Shown here one piece after another: positions 1 through 6,542 of a stretch of 11,684 bases of DNA (within the stretch, counting starts at the first letter, position 1; each line of letters starts with the position of its first letter). Where the stretch lies: the NCBI GenBank assembly GCA_003696705.1, contig RFGD01000241.1:1-11684 (forward strand), given 5' to 3'. Made by a program: the position numbers and the translations under genes. This stretch comes from Alphaproteobacteria bacterium (GTDB lineage Bacteria > Pseudomonadota > Alphaproteobacteria > Rhodobacterales > Rhodobacteraceae). Under the pieces are notes generated by a model. The model was given only the letters and a program-made list of their open reading frames with translations. It was not told where the DNA came from and did no database searches.

Positions 1-1206
1 CCGCTGAAGGTGCGCCGCGCGAACTTCTATGCGCCGCTCGACAGTCAGCCCCCGGATCGACCGCAGACGACGCCCTATCTGATGCGTGTCGAGGATTCGG
101 TGATCGCCGAACTTGTCGACGAACTGTCCGATGCCGCCGCCTATACCGCACGGCGAGAGGCCATTGCCGAATGGAACGCCGGGCAGCCGGTGCTGAAACG
201 CGGGATCGCGCTGACGCCGGTCAAGTTCGGGATCTCCTTCACGCTGACGCATCTCAACCAGGCGGGCGCGCTCGTGCATGTCTACCAGGACGGATCGATC
301 CGGCTGAACCACGGCGGCACCGAAATGGGTCAGGGGCTGTTTCAGAAGGTTGCCCAGGTCGCCGCCAGCGCCTTCGGCGTCACCGTCGACCGTGTCACCA
401 TCACTGCGACCGACACGGCGAAGGTGCCGAACACGTCGGCCACGGCGGCCTCTTCGGGCAGCGACCTCAACGGCATGGCGACGCTTGCCGCCTGCCGGAC
501 CATTCGCGACCGGCTGACGGCCTTTCTTGCCGAACGCCACCAGGCCGATCCCGAATCGATCCGCTTCGAGGGCGGGCGGGTGCGAGTCGGGTCCGAAGAG
601 CTGACCTTCGAGGATGTGGTGCGCGACGCCTATCTGGCGCGCGTCTCGCTGTCGGCCACGGGGTTCTACCGCACGCCGAAACTGCACTGGGACCGGCGCC
701 GGGGACAGGGGCGCCCCTTCTTCTATTTCGCCTATGGCGCGGCGATCTCCGAGGTCGTGGTCGACACCCTGACCGGCGAGAACCGGATCCTCAGGGCCGA
801 CATCCTGCATGACTGCGGCCGGTCGCTGAACCCGGCGCTCGACATCGGACAGATCGAAGGCGGCTACGTCCAGGGGGCCGGCTGGCTGACGACGGAAGAG
901 CTTGTCTGGGACGACCAGGGCAACCTGCGGACCCACGCGCCATCCACCTACAAGATCCCGGCCTGCAGCGACCGCCCGCGCGTCTTCAACGTGCGGATCT
1001 GGGAACGGGGCCAGAACCGGGAACCGACGATCTACCGCTCGAAAGCCGTCGGAGAGCCGCCGCTGATGCTTGGCATCTCGGCCTTTCTGGCCTTGTCGGA
1101 TGCCGTGGCCGCCTGCGGCAGCGGGCGCCACTATCCGTTCCTTGATGCGCCGGCAACGCCCGAGCGCCTTCTGCGCGCGATCGACCGGCAACGAGGCCGC
1201 GCATGA
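1..1206 (+). CDS. xdhB: Xanthine dehydrogenase, molybdenum-binding large subunit (5' partial)
   Basis: Large catalytic subunit of the bacterial heterotetrameric xanthine dehydrogenase, a cytoplasmic enzyme that oxidises hypoxanthine to xanthine and urate. The reading frame is open from base 1, so the gene begins upstream; about 401 C-terminal residues of a protein usually near 780 are visible. Seen in the sequence: the FGISFT motif followed by NQAGAL, the molybdopterin-contacting GTEMGQG, the SATAASSG stretch, DIGQIEGGYVQG, and SKAVGEPPLMLG near the C-terminus. The Glu of that last motif is the catalytic base in this family. The order and wording of the motifs fit XDH rather than aldehyde oxidase or CO dehydrogenase. 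The small FAD/2Fe-2S subunit gene (xdhA) is expected just upstream but is not in the window. The stop codon TGA at 1204-1206 overlaps an ATG that starts the stop-start chain leading into xdhC. Confidence 0.96.
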   Translation, partial: PLKVRRANFYAPLDSQPPDRPQTTPYLMRVEDSVIAELVDELSDAAAYTARREAIAEWNAGQPVLKRGIALTPVKFGISFTLTHLNQAGALVHVYQDGSIRLNHGGTEMGQGLFQKVAQVAASAFGVTVDRVTITATDTAKVPNTSATAASSGSDLNGMATLAACRTIRDRLTAFLAERHQADPESIRFEGGRVRVGSEELTFEDVVRDAYLARVSLSATGFYRTPKLHWDRRRGQGRPFFYFAYGAAISEVVVDTLTGENRILRADILHDCGRSLNPALDIGQIEGGYVQGAGWLTTEELVWDDQGNLRTHAPSTYKIPACSDRPRVFNVRIWERGQNREPTIYRSKAVGEPPLMLGISAFLALSDAVAACGSGRHYPFLDAPATPERLLRAIDRQRGRA

Positions 1207-1234
1207 GGGAGCACGCATGAGGGGCCGCGCATGA
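1188..1234 (+). repeat. 14-nt tandem repeat forming a chained ATGA stop-start junction
   Basis: ATGA occurs at 1203, 1217 and 1231, exactly 14 nt apart. Two near-identical units, GCATGAGGGAGCAC (1201-1214) and GCATGAGGGGCCGC (1215-1228), are followed by GCATGA (1229-1234). A diverged extra unit may precede them at 1188-1200. The xdhB stop overlaps the first ATG. That ATG opens a five-codon frame (MREHA) whose stop overlaps the second ATG. The second opens another five-codon frame (MRGRA) whose stop overlaps the ATG of xdhC. Each unit also carries a GAGGG-type Shine-Dalgarno core. A slippage duplication of an original ATGA junction explains the pattern. Whether ribosomes actually re-initiate along it is inference. 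Confidence 0.8.
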
Positions 1235-2193
1235 CCTTCGACCGGCAGGGCCTGATCGACGCCTGCGCGATCCACGGTCGCGTTGCGCGGGTCGTCGTGG
1301 CCGCGGCGGCCGGCTCGACCCCGCGCGAGGCGGGCGCGTCCATGCTCGTCTGGGCAGACGGCGCCGCCGGCACCATCGGCGGCGGCCAACTCGAGTGGAC
1401 GGCCCTCGGATCGGCCCGCCAGGCCCTGGCCGACGGGCGGCCGCGGGTTCTCGACCTCGCGCTCGGCCCCGACATGGGTCAGTGTTGCGGCGGGCGCGTG
1501 ACGCTTGTGGTCGAGGTTCTGGACCACCAGGCCGCCGAGGCCGTGCCGGAAGCGCCGGTCCATCTTCGGAAGATCGCCGCCGACGCCCGCGCCACGCCAC
1601 CGCCGGCCCTGGCGGCACGGCGGGCAACCGGCGACGCGCCGCCTGCGCCCATCCTCTCGCAGGGCTGGCTGCTTGAAGGGACAAGCCGTCGGCGGGTCGC
1701 GCTTTGGGTCTGGGGGGCGGGCCATGTCGGGCGCGCCATCGTCCGCACCCTTGCGCCGCTGCCGGGGCTTGCGCTGACCTGGGTCGACACCGACCCCGCG
1801 CGCTTTCCCGAGCCGCCGGCCGGCGTCCACGTCGTGCCCGCGGCGGCGCCCGACACCCTTGTCCCCCACTGCCCCGAAGACGCCGAACATCTGATCCTGA
1901 CGCGCTCGCATGCGCTTGATCTTGCGCTCTGCCACCGGCTTCTCGGCCGGGGCTTCGCGTGGGCGGGGCTCATCGGGTCGGCGACGAAATGGGCCCGCTT
2001 TCGCCGCCGCCTTTCGGCGCTGGGGCACCCGCCGGCCAAGATCGACCGCATAACCTGCCCCATCGGCGACCCGTCCCTTGGCAAGCACCCGCAGGCCATT
2101 GCGATCGGGGTGGCCGCCGCGCTACTACAGCGGCACGGGACGATGGCCGAGGACGCCACGACCAAGGCGCTTGCGGAGGGACAGAATGGATGA
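1231..2193 (+). CDS. xdhC: XdhC family molybdenum cofactor chaperone of xanthine dehydrogenase
   Basis: Accessory protein of 320 residues, not part of the final enzyme. In R. capsulatus XdhC binds molybdenum cofactor, promotes its sulfuration and delivers it to XdhB. Seen here: the N-terminal XdhC/CoxI domain with GSTPREAG (residues 28-35) and GTIGGGQLEW (47-56); a conserved cysteine pair in MGQCCGG (Cys85, Cys86), a likely cofactor ligand region; a Rossmann-like domain starting at VWGAGHVG (160-167); and the C-terminal motifs GLIGSATKWARF (246-257) and CPIGDPSLGKHPQAIAIG (276-293). The ATG at 1231 has GAGGGGC six bases upstream. It follows xdhB through the 14-nt ATGA chain, and its end overlaps the downstream ATPase gene by 8 nt, so translation is probably coupled on both sides. 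Gene order xdhB-xdhC matches R. capsulatus. Confidence 0.95.
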   Translation: MTFDRQGLIDACAIHGRVARVVVAAAAGSTPREAGASMLVWADGAAGTIGGGQLEWTALGSARQALADGRPRVLDLALGPDMGQCCGGRVTLVVEVLDHQAAEAVPEAPVHLRKIAADARATPPPALAARRATGDAPPAPILSQGWLLEGTSRRRVALWVWGAGHVGRAIVRTLAPLPGLALTWVDTDPARFPEPPAGVHVVPAAAPDTLVPHCPEDAEHLILTRSHALDLALCHRLLGRGFAWAGLIGSATKWARFRRRLSALGHPPAKIDRITCPIGDPSLGKHPQAIAIGVAAALLQRHGTMAEDATTKALAEGQNG

Positions 2194-3721
2194 ACCGCTT
2201 CTGGTCGTCGAGGGGCTGACCAAGGCCTATCCCGGCGTCGTGGCCAACGACGGCGTCTCCTTTTCGGTCGCCCGGGGCGAGATCCATGCGCTTCTGGGCG
2301 AGAACGGCGCCGGCAAGTCGACGCTGGTGAAGATGATCTACGGTCTTGTGCGCCCCGACGCGGGCCGGATGCGGCTTTCGGGACAGGACTATGCACCATC
2401 CGAACCGCGCGAGGCGCGGGCCCGCGGCGTGGCCATGGTGTTCCAGCACTTCTCGTTGTTCGACGCGCTTTCGGTGGCCGAGAATGTCGCCCTTGGCATG
2501 GAGGCACCGCCCCCCATGACGCGGCTGGCCGAGCGCATCCGTGCCGTCTCCGAAGCCTATGGCCTGCCGCTCGACCCCGACCGCACCGTGGCGACCCTTT
2601 CCGCCGGCGAGCGCCAGCGCGTCGAGATCATCCGCTGCCTTCTTCAGGATCCGCGCCTTCTCATCATGGACGAACCGACCTCGGTCCTGACCCCGCAGGA
2701 GGTCGAGATCCTCTTCGAGACGCTGCGCAAGCTTGCCGCCGAAGGCACGGCGATCCTCTACATTTCGCACAAGCTCGAGGAGATCCGGGCGCTTTGCGAT
2801 GCGGCGACCATCCTGCGCCGCGGCAAGGTCGTCGCCACTTGCACACCGCGCGAAACCTCGGCCGCGGCCCTGGCAGAACTGATGGTGGGCGCCGCCTTCC
2901 AGGCGCCAGAGCGCCAGCCGGTCGAGCCCGGCCAGGTCCTCCTCGAGGTCACGAAGCTCGACCTGCCACCCGACAATCCCCTCGGCACCAGCCTTCGCGA
3001 GATCTCCCTTGCCGTTCGGGCGGGCGAGATCCTTGGCATCGGCGGCGTTGCCGGCAACGGCCAGGAAGAGCTGGTCGCGGCCCTGTCGGGCGAGGCGACG
3101 ACCGCCCCCGGCACCGTCAGGATCATGGGCGAGCCGGTCGGCCATCTCGGACCCAACCCGCGCCGACAGCGCGGTCTTCTGACGGCGCCGGAAGAGCGGC
3201 TTGGCCATGCCGCCGCGCCCGACATGACGCTGGTCGAGAACACCGCACTGACCGCCCTGGCGCGCATGAATCTGGCCCGCCGCGGGTTCATCGACTGGCC
3301 CAGGACGCGCGCGCTTGCCGAACGGATCGTGCGCCGCTTCGACGTGCGCACGGCCGGCGTCGAACATGCGGCAAGGTCGCTTTCGGGCGGCAATCTGCAG
3401 AAATTCGTGATCGGCCGCGAGATCCTGCAAGAGCCCCGGATCCTCGTCGTCAACCAGCCGACCTGGGGCGTGGACGCCGCGGCCGCCGCCGCCATCCGCC
3501 AGGCGCTCATGGACCTTGCCGCCGAGGGCGCGGCAATCGTGGTCGTCAGTCAGGACCTTGACGAACTCATGGAGATCTCGGACCGCTTCGCGGCGCTCAA
3601 CGGCGGCCGGCTGAGCCAGAGCCTGCCCACCCGCGGCCTGACCGTCGAACAGGTGGGGCTCATGCTCGGCGGCACCCATGGCATGCACCGGCCGCAGGAG
3701 GCGTCTCATGCTGCACCTTGA
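2186..3721 (+). CDS. ABC transporter ATPase with two nucleotide-binding domains, purine/nucleoside (BMP-type) importer
   Basis: Cytoplasmic energising subunit, 511 residues, of the sugar/nucleoside-like importer class in which two ATPase domains are fused. Domain 1 is canonical: Walker A GENGAGKST (38-46), signature LSAGERQ (138-144), Walker B LLIMDEP with Glu163, and switch His195. Domain 2 is degenerate, as is usual in this family: GVAGNGQEE (287-295) lacks the Walker A Lys, LSGGNLQK (399-406) is intact, and the Walker B region reads VVNQPTWGVD (421-430), with Gln in place of the catalytic Glu. One active ATP site per protein is therefore likely. The ATG at 2186 is chosen because GGAGGG lies at 2175-2180 and the protein then begins right at the first beta strand; an upstream in-frame start would run far into xdhC. 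It overlaps xdhC by 8 nt and the first permease gene by 14 nt. A purine or nucleoside substrate is inferred from context. Confidence 0.94.
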   Translation: MDEPLLVVEGLTKAYPGVVANDGVSFSVARGEIHALLGENGAGKSTLVKMIYGLVRPDAGRMRLSGQDYAPSEPREARARGVAMVFQHFSLFDALSVAENVALGMEAPPPMTRLAERIRAVSEAYGLPLDPDRTVATLSAGERQRVEIIRCLLQDPRLLIMDEPTSVLTPQEVEILFETLRKLAAEGTAILYISHKLEEIRALCDAATILRRGKVVATCTPRETSAAALAELMVGAAFQAPERQPVEPGQVLLEVTKLDLPPDNPLGTSLREISLAVRAGEILGIGGVAGNGQEELVAALSGEATTAPGTVRIMGEPVGHLGPNPRRQRGLLTAPEERLGHAAAPDMTLVENTALTALARMNLARRGFIDWPRTRALAERIVRRFDVRTAGVEHAARSLSGGNLQKFVIGREILQEPRILVVNQPTWGVDAAAAAAIRQALMDLAAEGAAIVVVSQDLDELMEISDRFAALNGGRLSQSLPTRGLTVEQVGLMLGGTHGMHRPQEASHAAP

Positions 3722-4790
3722 GCCGCGCACCGAACCCTCGCGCCGCTGGAGCGTCATCGCCCCGCCCCTTGCGGTCGCGCTGACGATGCTGGCCGGTGGG
3801 GCACTGTTCGCCGCGCTTGGCAAGAACCCCATCGAGGCGATCCGCATCATCTTCTGGGACCCGCTCTTCTCGGACCAGTTCGCAGCCTACGCGCGCCCCC
3901 AGATCCTCGTGAAGGCGGGGCCGCTTGTGTTGATCGCGCTCGGGCTTTCGCTGGGCTTTCGGGCCGGCGTCTGGAACATCGGCGCCGAGGGCCAGTACAT
4001 CATGGGCGCCATCGCCGGCGCCGCGGTCGGCCTGGCCTTCTACCCGGCCGAACACTGGGCCATCTTTCCGCTGATGATCCTGGCCGGCGGACTTGCCGGC
4101 TGGGCCTGGGCCATGATCCCGGCCCTCCTCAAGGTCCGCTTCAACACCAACGAGATCCTTGTCTCGCTGATGCTGGTCTATGTGGCCGAACAGCTTCTGG
4201 CGTCGATGGCGCTCGGCGCGCTCAGGAACCCCGAAGGCGGCGGCTTTCCGGGCTCGCGCAACCTTCAGCAATATCCCGCGGCCTCGAACCCCGAGCTGAT
4301 CCCGGGCACGGGCGCGCACTGGGGCGTCGTCCTTGCCCTTGTCGCGGTCGTCGCCACCCATGTGCTTCTGTCGCGCCACAAGACGGGGTTTCACATCCGG
4401 GTCGCCGGCCAGTCGGAACGCGCCGCCCGGTTTGCGGGCGTGGTACCGGCCCGGCTTGTCGTCTTCTGCCTTGGAGTTTCGGGGGCCCTTGCCGGGCTCG
4501 CCGGCCTGTTCGAGGTCACGGGCCCGGCAGGCCAGATCTCGATCGACTTCAATGTCGGATACGGCTTCACCGCAATCATCGTCGCCTTCCTGGGCCGGCT
4601 TCATCCGATCGGCATCCTTCTTGCCGGGCTTCTCATGGCGCTGACCTACATCGGCGGCGAACTTGCGCAGCTCATGCTCGGGCTGCCGGCGGCGGCGATC
4701 TCGGCCTTTCAAGGAATGCTCCTGTTCTTCCTCCTTGCCGTCGACGTGATGACGAATTTCCGCATCCGCATCAGAAAGGGGAGAGGCTGA
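3708..4790 (+). CDS. ABC transporter permease 1 (BPD_transp_2 family), purine/nucleoside importer
   Basis: Inner-membrane permease of 360 residues that would pair with the second permease to form the translocation path. The family signature FRAGVWNIGAEGQ lies at residues 84-96. Hydrophobic spans are visible at about 18-37, 68-83, 97-112, 117-140, 149-170, 205-221, 249-270, 287-315 and 328-347, with a basic C-terminus. The ATG at 3708 has a consensus AGGAGG at 3696-3701, six bases upstream; an in-frame ATG at 3678 has no comparable site and would lengthen the overlap with the ATPase gene. The chosen start overlaps the ATPase gene by 14 nt, and the stop TGA shares its A with the ATG of the next gene. 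This is the longer of the two permeases, as in NupP/NupQ-like pairs; substrate by context only. Confidence 0.93.
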   Translation: MLHLEPRTEPSRRWSVIAPPLAVALTMLAGGALFAALGKNPIEAIRIIFWDPLFSDQFAAYARPQILVKAGPLVLIALGLSLGFRAGVWNIGAEGQYIMGAIAGAAVGLAFYPAEHWAIFPLMILAGGLAGWAWAMIPALLKVRFNTNEILVSLMLVYVAEQLLASMALGALRNPEGGGFPGSRNLQQYPAASNPELIPGTGAHWGVVLALVAVVATHVLLSRHKTGFHIRVAGQSERAARFAGVVPARLVVFCLGVSGALAGLAGLFEVTGPAGQISIDFNVGYGFTAIIVAFLGRLHPIGILLAGLLMALTYIGGELAQLMLGLPAAAISAFQGMLLFFLLAVDVMTNFRIRIRKGRG

Positions 4791-5722
4791 TGGATCTTTC
4801 CGCGATCAGTCCGGTCCTTCTGCTTGCCTCGCTCATGGTGGCATCGACGCCCATCCTTCTTGCCGCCACCGGCGAGCTGGTGGTCGAGCGCGCCGGCGTC
4901 CTCAACCTTGGCGTCGAGGGCATGATGATCGTCGGCGCCGTGACCGGCTTCGTGGCCGCGGTCGCGACCGACAGCCCCGCGCTCGGCTTCGTGGCCGCGG
5001 CGGCAGGCGGGGCGGCGCTTTCCCTTCTCTTCGCCTTCCTGACGCAGATCCTCTTCACGAACCAGGTGGCCTCGGGCCTTGCGCTGACGCTGTTCGGCCT
5101 CGGGCTGTCGGCACTCCTTGGTCAGGGCTACATCGGCGTCAAGGCGCCGGTCCTGCCGCAGATCGAGATCCCCGGCCTGGTCGCGATCCCCGTCCTTGGC
5201 CCGATCCTCTTTCGCCACGACCTGATGGTCTATGTCTCGATCGCGCTGGTCGCGGCGGTCTGGCTGTTCCTGACGCGGACGCGGGCGGGCCTTGTCCTTC
5301 GCGCCGTGGGCGAAAACCACGACGCGGCCCATGCGCTTGGCTACAAGGTCGTGCGCATCCGCGTTCTGGCCATCCTCTTCGGCGGCGCGCTGGCCGGGCT
5401 GGGGGGTGCATACATCAGCCTGGTGCGCGTCCCCCAGTGGACCGAGGGGATGACGGCCGGGGCCGGCTGGATCGCGCTTGCCATCGTCGTCTTCTCGAGC
5501 TGGCGCCCCTGGCGCGTCCTCGTGGGCGCCTACCTGTTCGGCGGCGTGACGGTGTTGCAGCTCAACCTGCAGGCCGCCGGCATCGCGATTCCGGTCGAAT
5601 ATCTCTCGATGGCGCCCTACCTCGTGACGATCGTCGTCCTCGTGGCCATCTCGGCGCGCCGCGGCCGGTCGGCCGTGAATGCCCCGGCCTCGCTGGGCAA
5701 GGTGTTCCATGGTGGCGCGTAG
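4790..5722 (+). CDS. ABC transporter permease 2 (BPD_transp_2 family), purine/nucleoside importer
   Basis: Second inner-membrane permease, 310 residues, shorter than its partner as usual for this heterodimeric class. The family motif ERAGVLNLGVEGMM (33-46) sits near the N-terminus. Hydrophobic spans lie at about 8-27, 44-60, 64-88, 96-112, 146-162, 192-213, 224-236, 243-258 and 274-288. RAVGENHDAAHALGY (171-185) resembles the cytoplasmic loop of this family that contacts the ATPase. The ATG at 4790 shares its first base with the stop of permease 1, and GGGGAGAG lies about six bases upstream, so coupling is likely. The stop TAG at 5720-5722 lies inside the start region of the K+ channel gene. 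I have no residue-level evidence for a specific substrate. Confidence 0.93.
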   Translation: MDLSAISPVLLLASLMVASTPILLAATGELVVERAGVLNLGVEGMMIVGAVTGFVAAVATDSPALGFVAAAAGGAALSLLFAFLTQILFTNQVASGLALTLFGLGLSALLGQGYIGVKAPVLPQIEIPGLVAIPVLGPILFRHDLMVYVSIALVAAVWLFLTRTRAGLVLRAVGENHDAAHALGYKVVRIRVLAILFGGALAGLGGAYISLVRVPQWTEGMTAGAGWIALAIVVFSSWRPWRVLVGAYLFGGVTVLQLNLQAAGIAIPVEYLSMAPYLVTIVVLVAISARRGRSAVNAPASLGKVFHGGA

Positions 5723-6542
5723 GCGACGGCCAAGGACAGGGCGTGTCCGCGTCCTCGACATCCTGGACGGCCGCGATCCCGTCGTCGGGCGCAAGGTCGC
5801 CTATGCCATCAACTTCCTGATCGTGCTGGCGGCGGTCAGCTACGCCGCCTCGACCATGCCCGGCAACCCGCCCGCCGTCGAGACCGCGCTTGTCGCCATC
5901 GACGTCCTCGTGTCGGCGGTTTTCTGCATCGAATATTTCCTTCGCCTCTACGCCGCGCCGCGACGGCTTGGCTACGCGCTCAGCTTCTGGGGTATCATTG
6001 ATCTTCTTGCTTGGGCACCGGCCGTCTTCCTTTCGCTCGACGTCGCGACGACCGTGCGGCTCGTGCGGCTCGTCCTGGTGCTGAGGCTTCTCAAGCTTCT
6101 GCGCTACAGCCGCGCGCTGTTGCGCATCGCGCGCGCCTTCCGGGCCGCGCGCGACGAACTGACGGTCTTCGCCGTGGTCGCGCTCTTCACGCTCTACCTG
6201 GCCGCCGTCGGCATCTACCACTTCGAGCACGACGCCCAACCGGACGTGTTTTCGTCGGTCCCGACAAGCTTCTGGTGGGCCGTGGTGACGCTGACGACGG
6301 TCGGCTATGGCGACATCGTCCCGATCACCGTCGGCGGGCGGATATTCGCCTCGGTCGCGATCCTCGTCGGCATGGCGATCTTCGCTGTGCCGGCCGGCAT
6401 CCTCGCATCCGCCCTGATTTCCGGCGAAATCGAGGAAATCACCGGCGAAATCGAGGAAATTTCCGGCGAAATCGAAGAATTGCGTGAAGAAATCGAGGAA
6501 GATGCTAGTGAAAGCCAACAGGAGAAGGGAAAGGAGACCTGA
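5709..6542 (+). CDS. Six-transmembrane voltage-gated-type potassium channel with coiled-coil tail
   Basis: A 277-residue ion transporter with the Kv-channel layout. S1 is about 30-48, S2 60-81, S3 93-110. S4 carries positive residues at 117, 120, 126, 129, 132 and 135, mostly at three-residue steps; Leu123 interrupts the series. S5 is about 150-170. The pore helix leads into the selectivity filter TVGYGD (197-202), and S6 is about 209-236. The filter is the textbook K+ signature, so K+ selectivity is well supported; voltage gating is inferred from S4. The tail from residue 239 is a heptad repeat (separate entry). The ATG at 5709 (MVARRRRP) is chosen because AAGGTG lies just upstream and a basic N-terminus follows; it overlaps permease 2 by 14 nt. 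An in-frame ATG at 5679 is less likely. The stop TGA directly abuts the binding-protein ATG. There is no RCK or cyclic-nucleotide domain. Its role in a purine-import operon is unknown. Confidence 0.93.
   Translation: MVARRRRPRTGRVRVLDILDGRDPVVGRKVAYAINFLIVLAAVSYAASTMPGNPPAVETALVAIDVLVSAVFCIEYFLRLYAAPRRLGYALSFWGIIDLLAWAPAVFLSLDVATTVRLVRLVLVLRLLKLLRYSRALLRIARAFRAARDELTVFAVVALFTLYLAAVGIYHFEHDAQPDVFSSVPTSFWWAVVTLTTVGYGDIVPITVGGRIFASVAILVGMAIFAVPAGILASALISGEIEEITGEIEEISGEIEELREEIEEDASESQQEKGKET
6423..6506 (+). repeat. 21-nt tandem repeat encoding heptad coiled-coil tail of the K+ channel
   Basis: Four 21-nt units lie at 6423-6443, 6444-6464, 6465-6485 and 6486-6506. The first three begin GGCGAAATCGA and encode GEIEEIT, GEIEEIS and GEIEELR; the fourth is degenerate (EEIEEDA). 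Ile/Leu at channel residues 241, 244, 248, 251, 255, 258 and 262 alternate 3 and 4 apart, the hydrophobic a/d pattern of a parallel coiled coil, with Glu on the surface. In a tetrameric channel this would make a four-stranded cytoplasmic bundle directly under S6. By count GC is 30/60 at 6421-6480 and 29/60 at 6481-6540, against 41/60 at 6541-6600. The near-identical DNA suggests recent expansion. Confidence 0.88.

Noticed and set aside
2078..2185. Upstream in-frame start for the ATPase gene
   Set aside because: It would add 36 residues of Arg/Pro-rich sequence overlapping xdhC; the ATG at 2186 has a GGAGGG site and gives the usual family N-terminus.
1970..3850. A 626-codon open frame on the - strand
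   Set aside because: It is antisense to the tail of xdhC, the ATPase and the start of permease 1, has no recognisable domain, and follows from GC-rich codon bias in the real genes.
5679..5708. Upstream in-frame start for the K+ channel gene
   Set aside because: It would add ten residues read from permease 2 sequence without a better ribosome-binding site; ATG 5709 gives a normal basic N-terminus.
6416..6431. Inverted repeat GATTTC-CGGC-GAAATC at the start of the heptad region
   Set aside because: It lies inside coding sequence, is short, and arises from the repeated TCCGGCGAAAT words; no regulatory role is supported.
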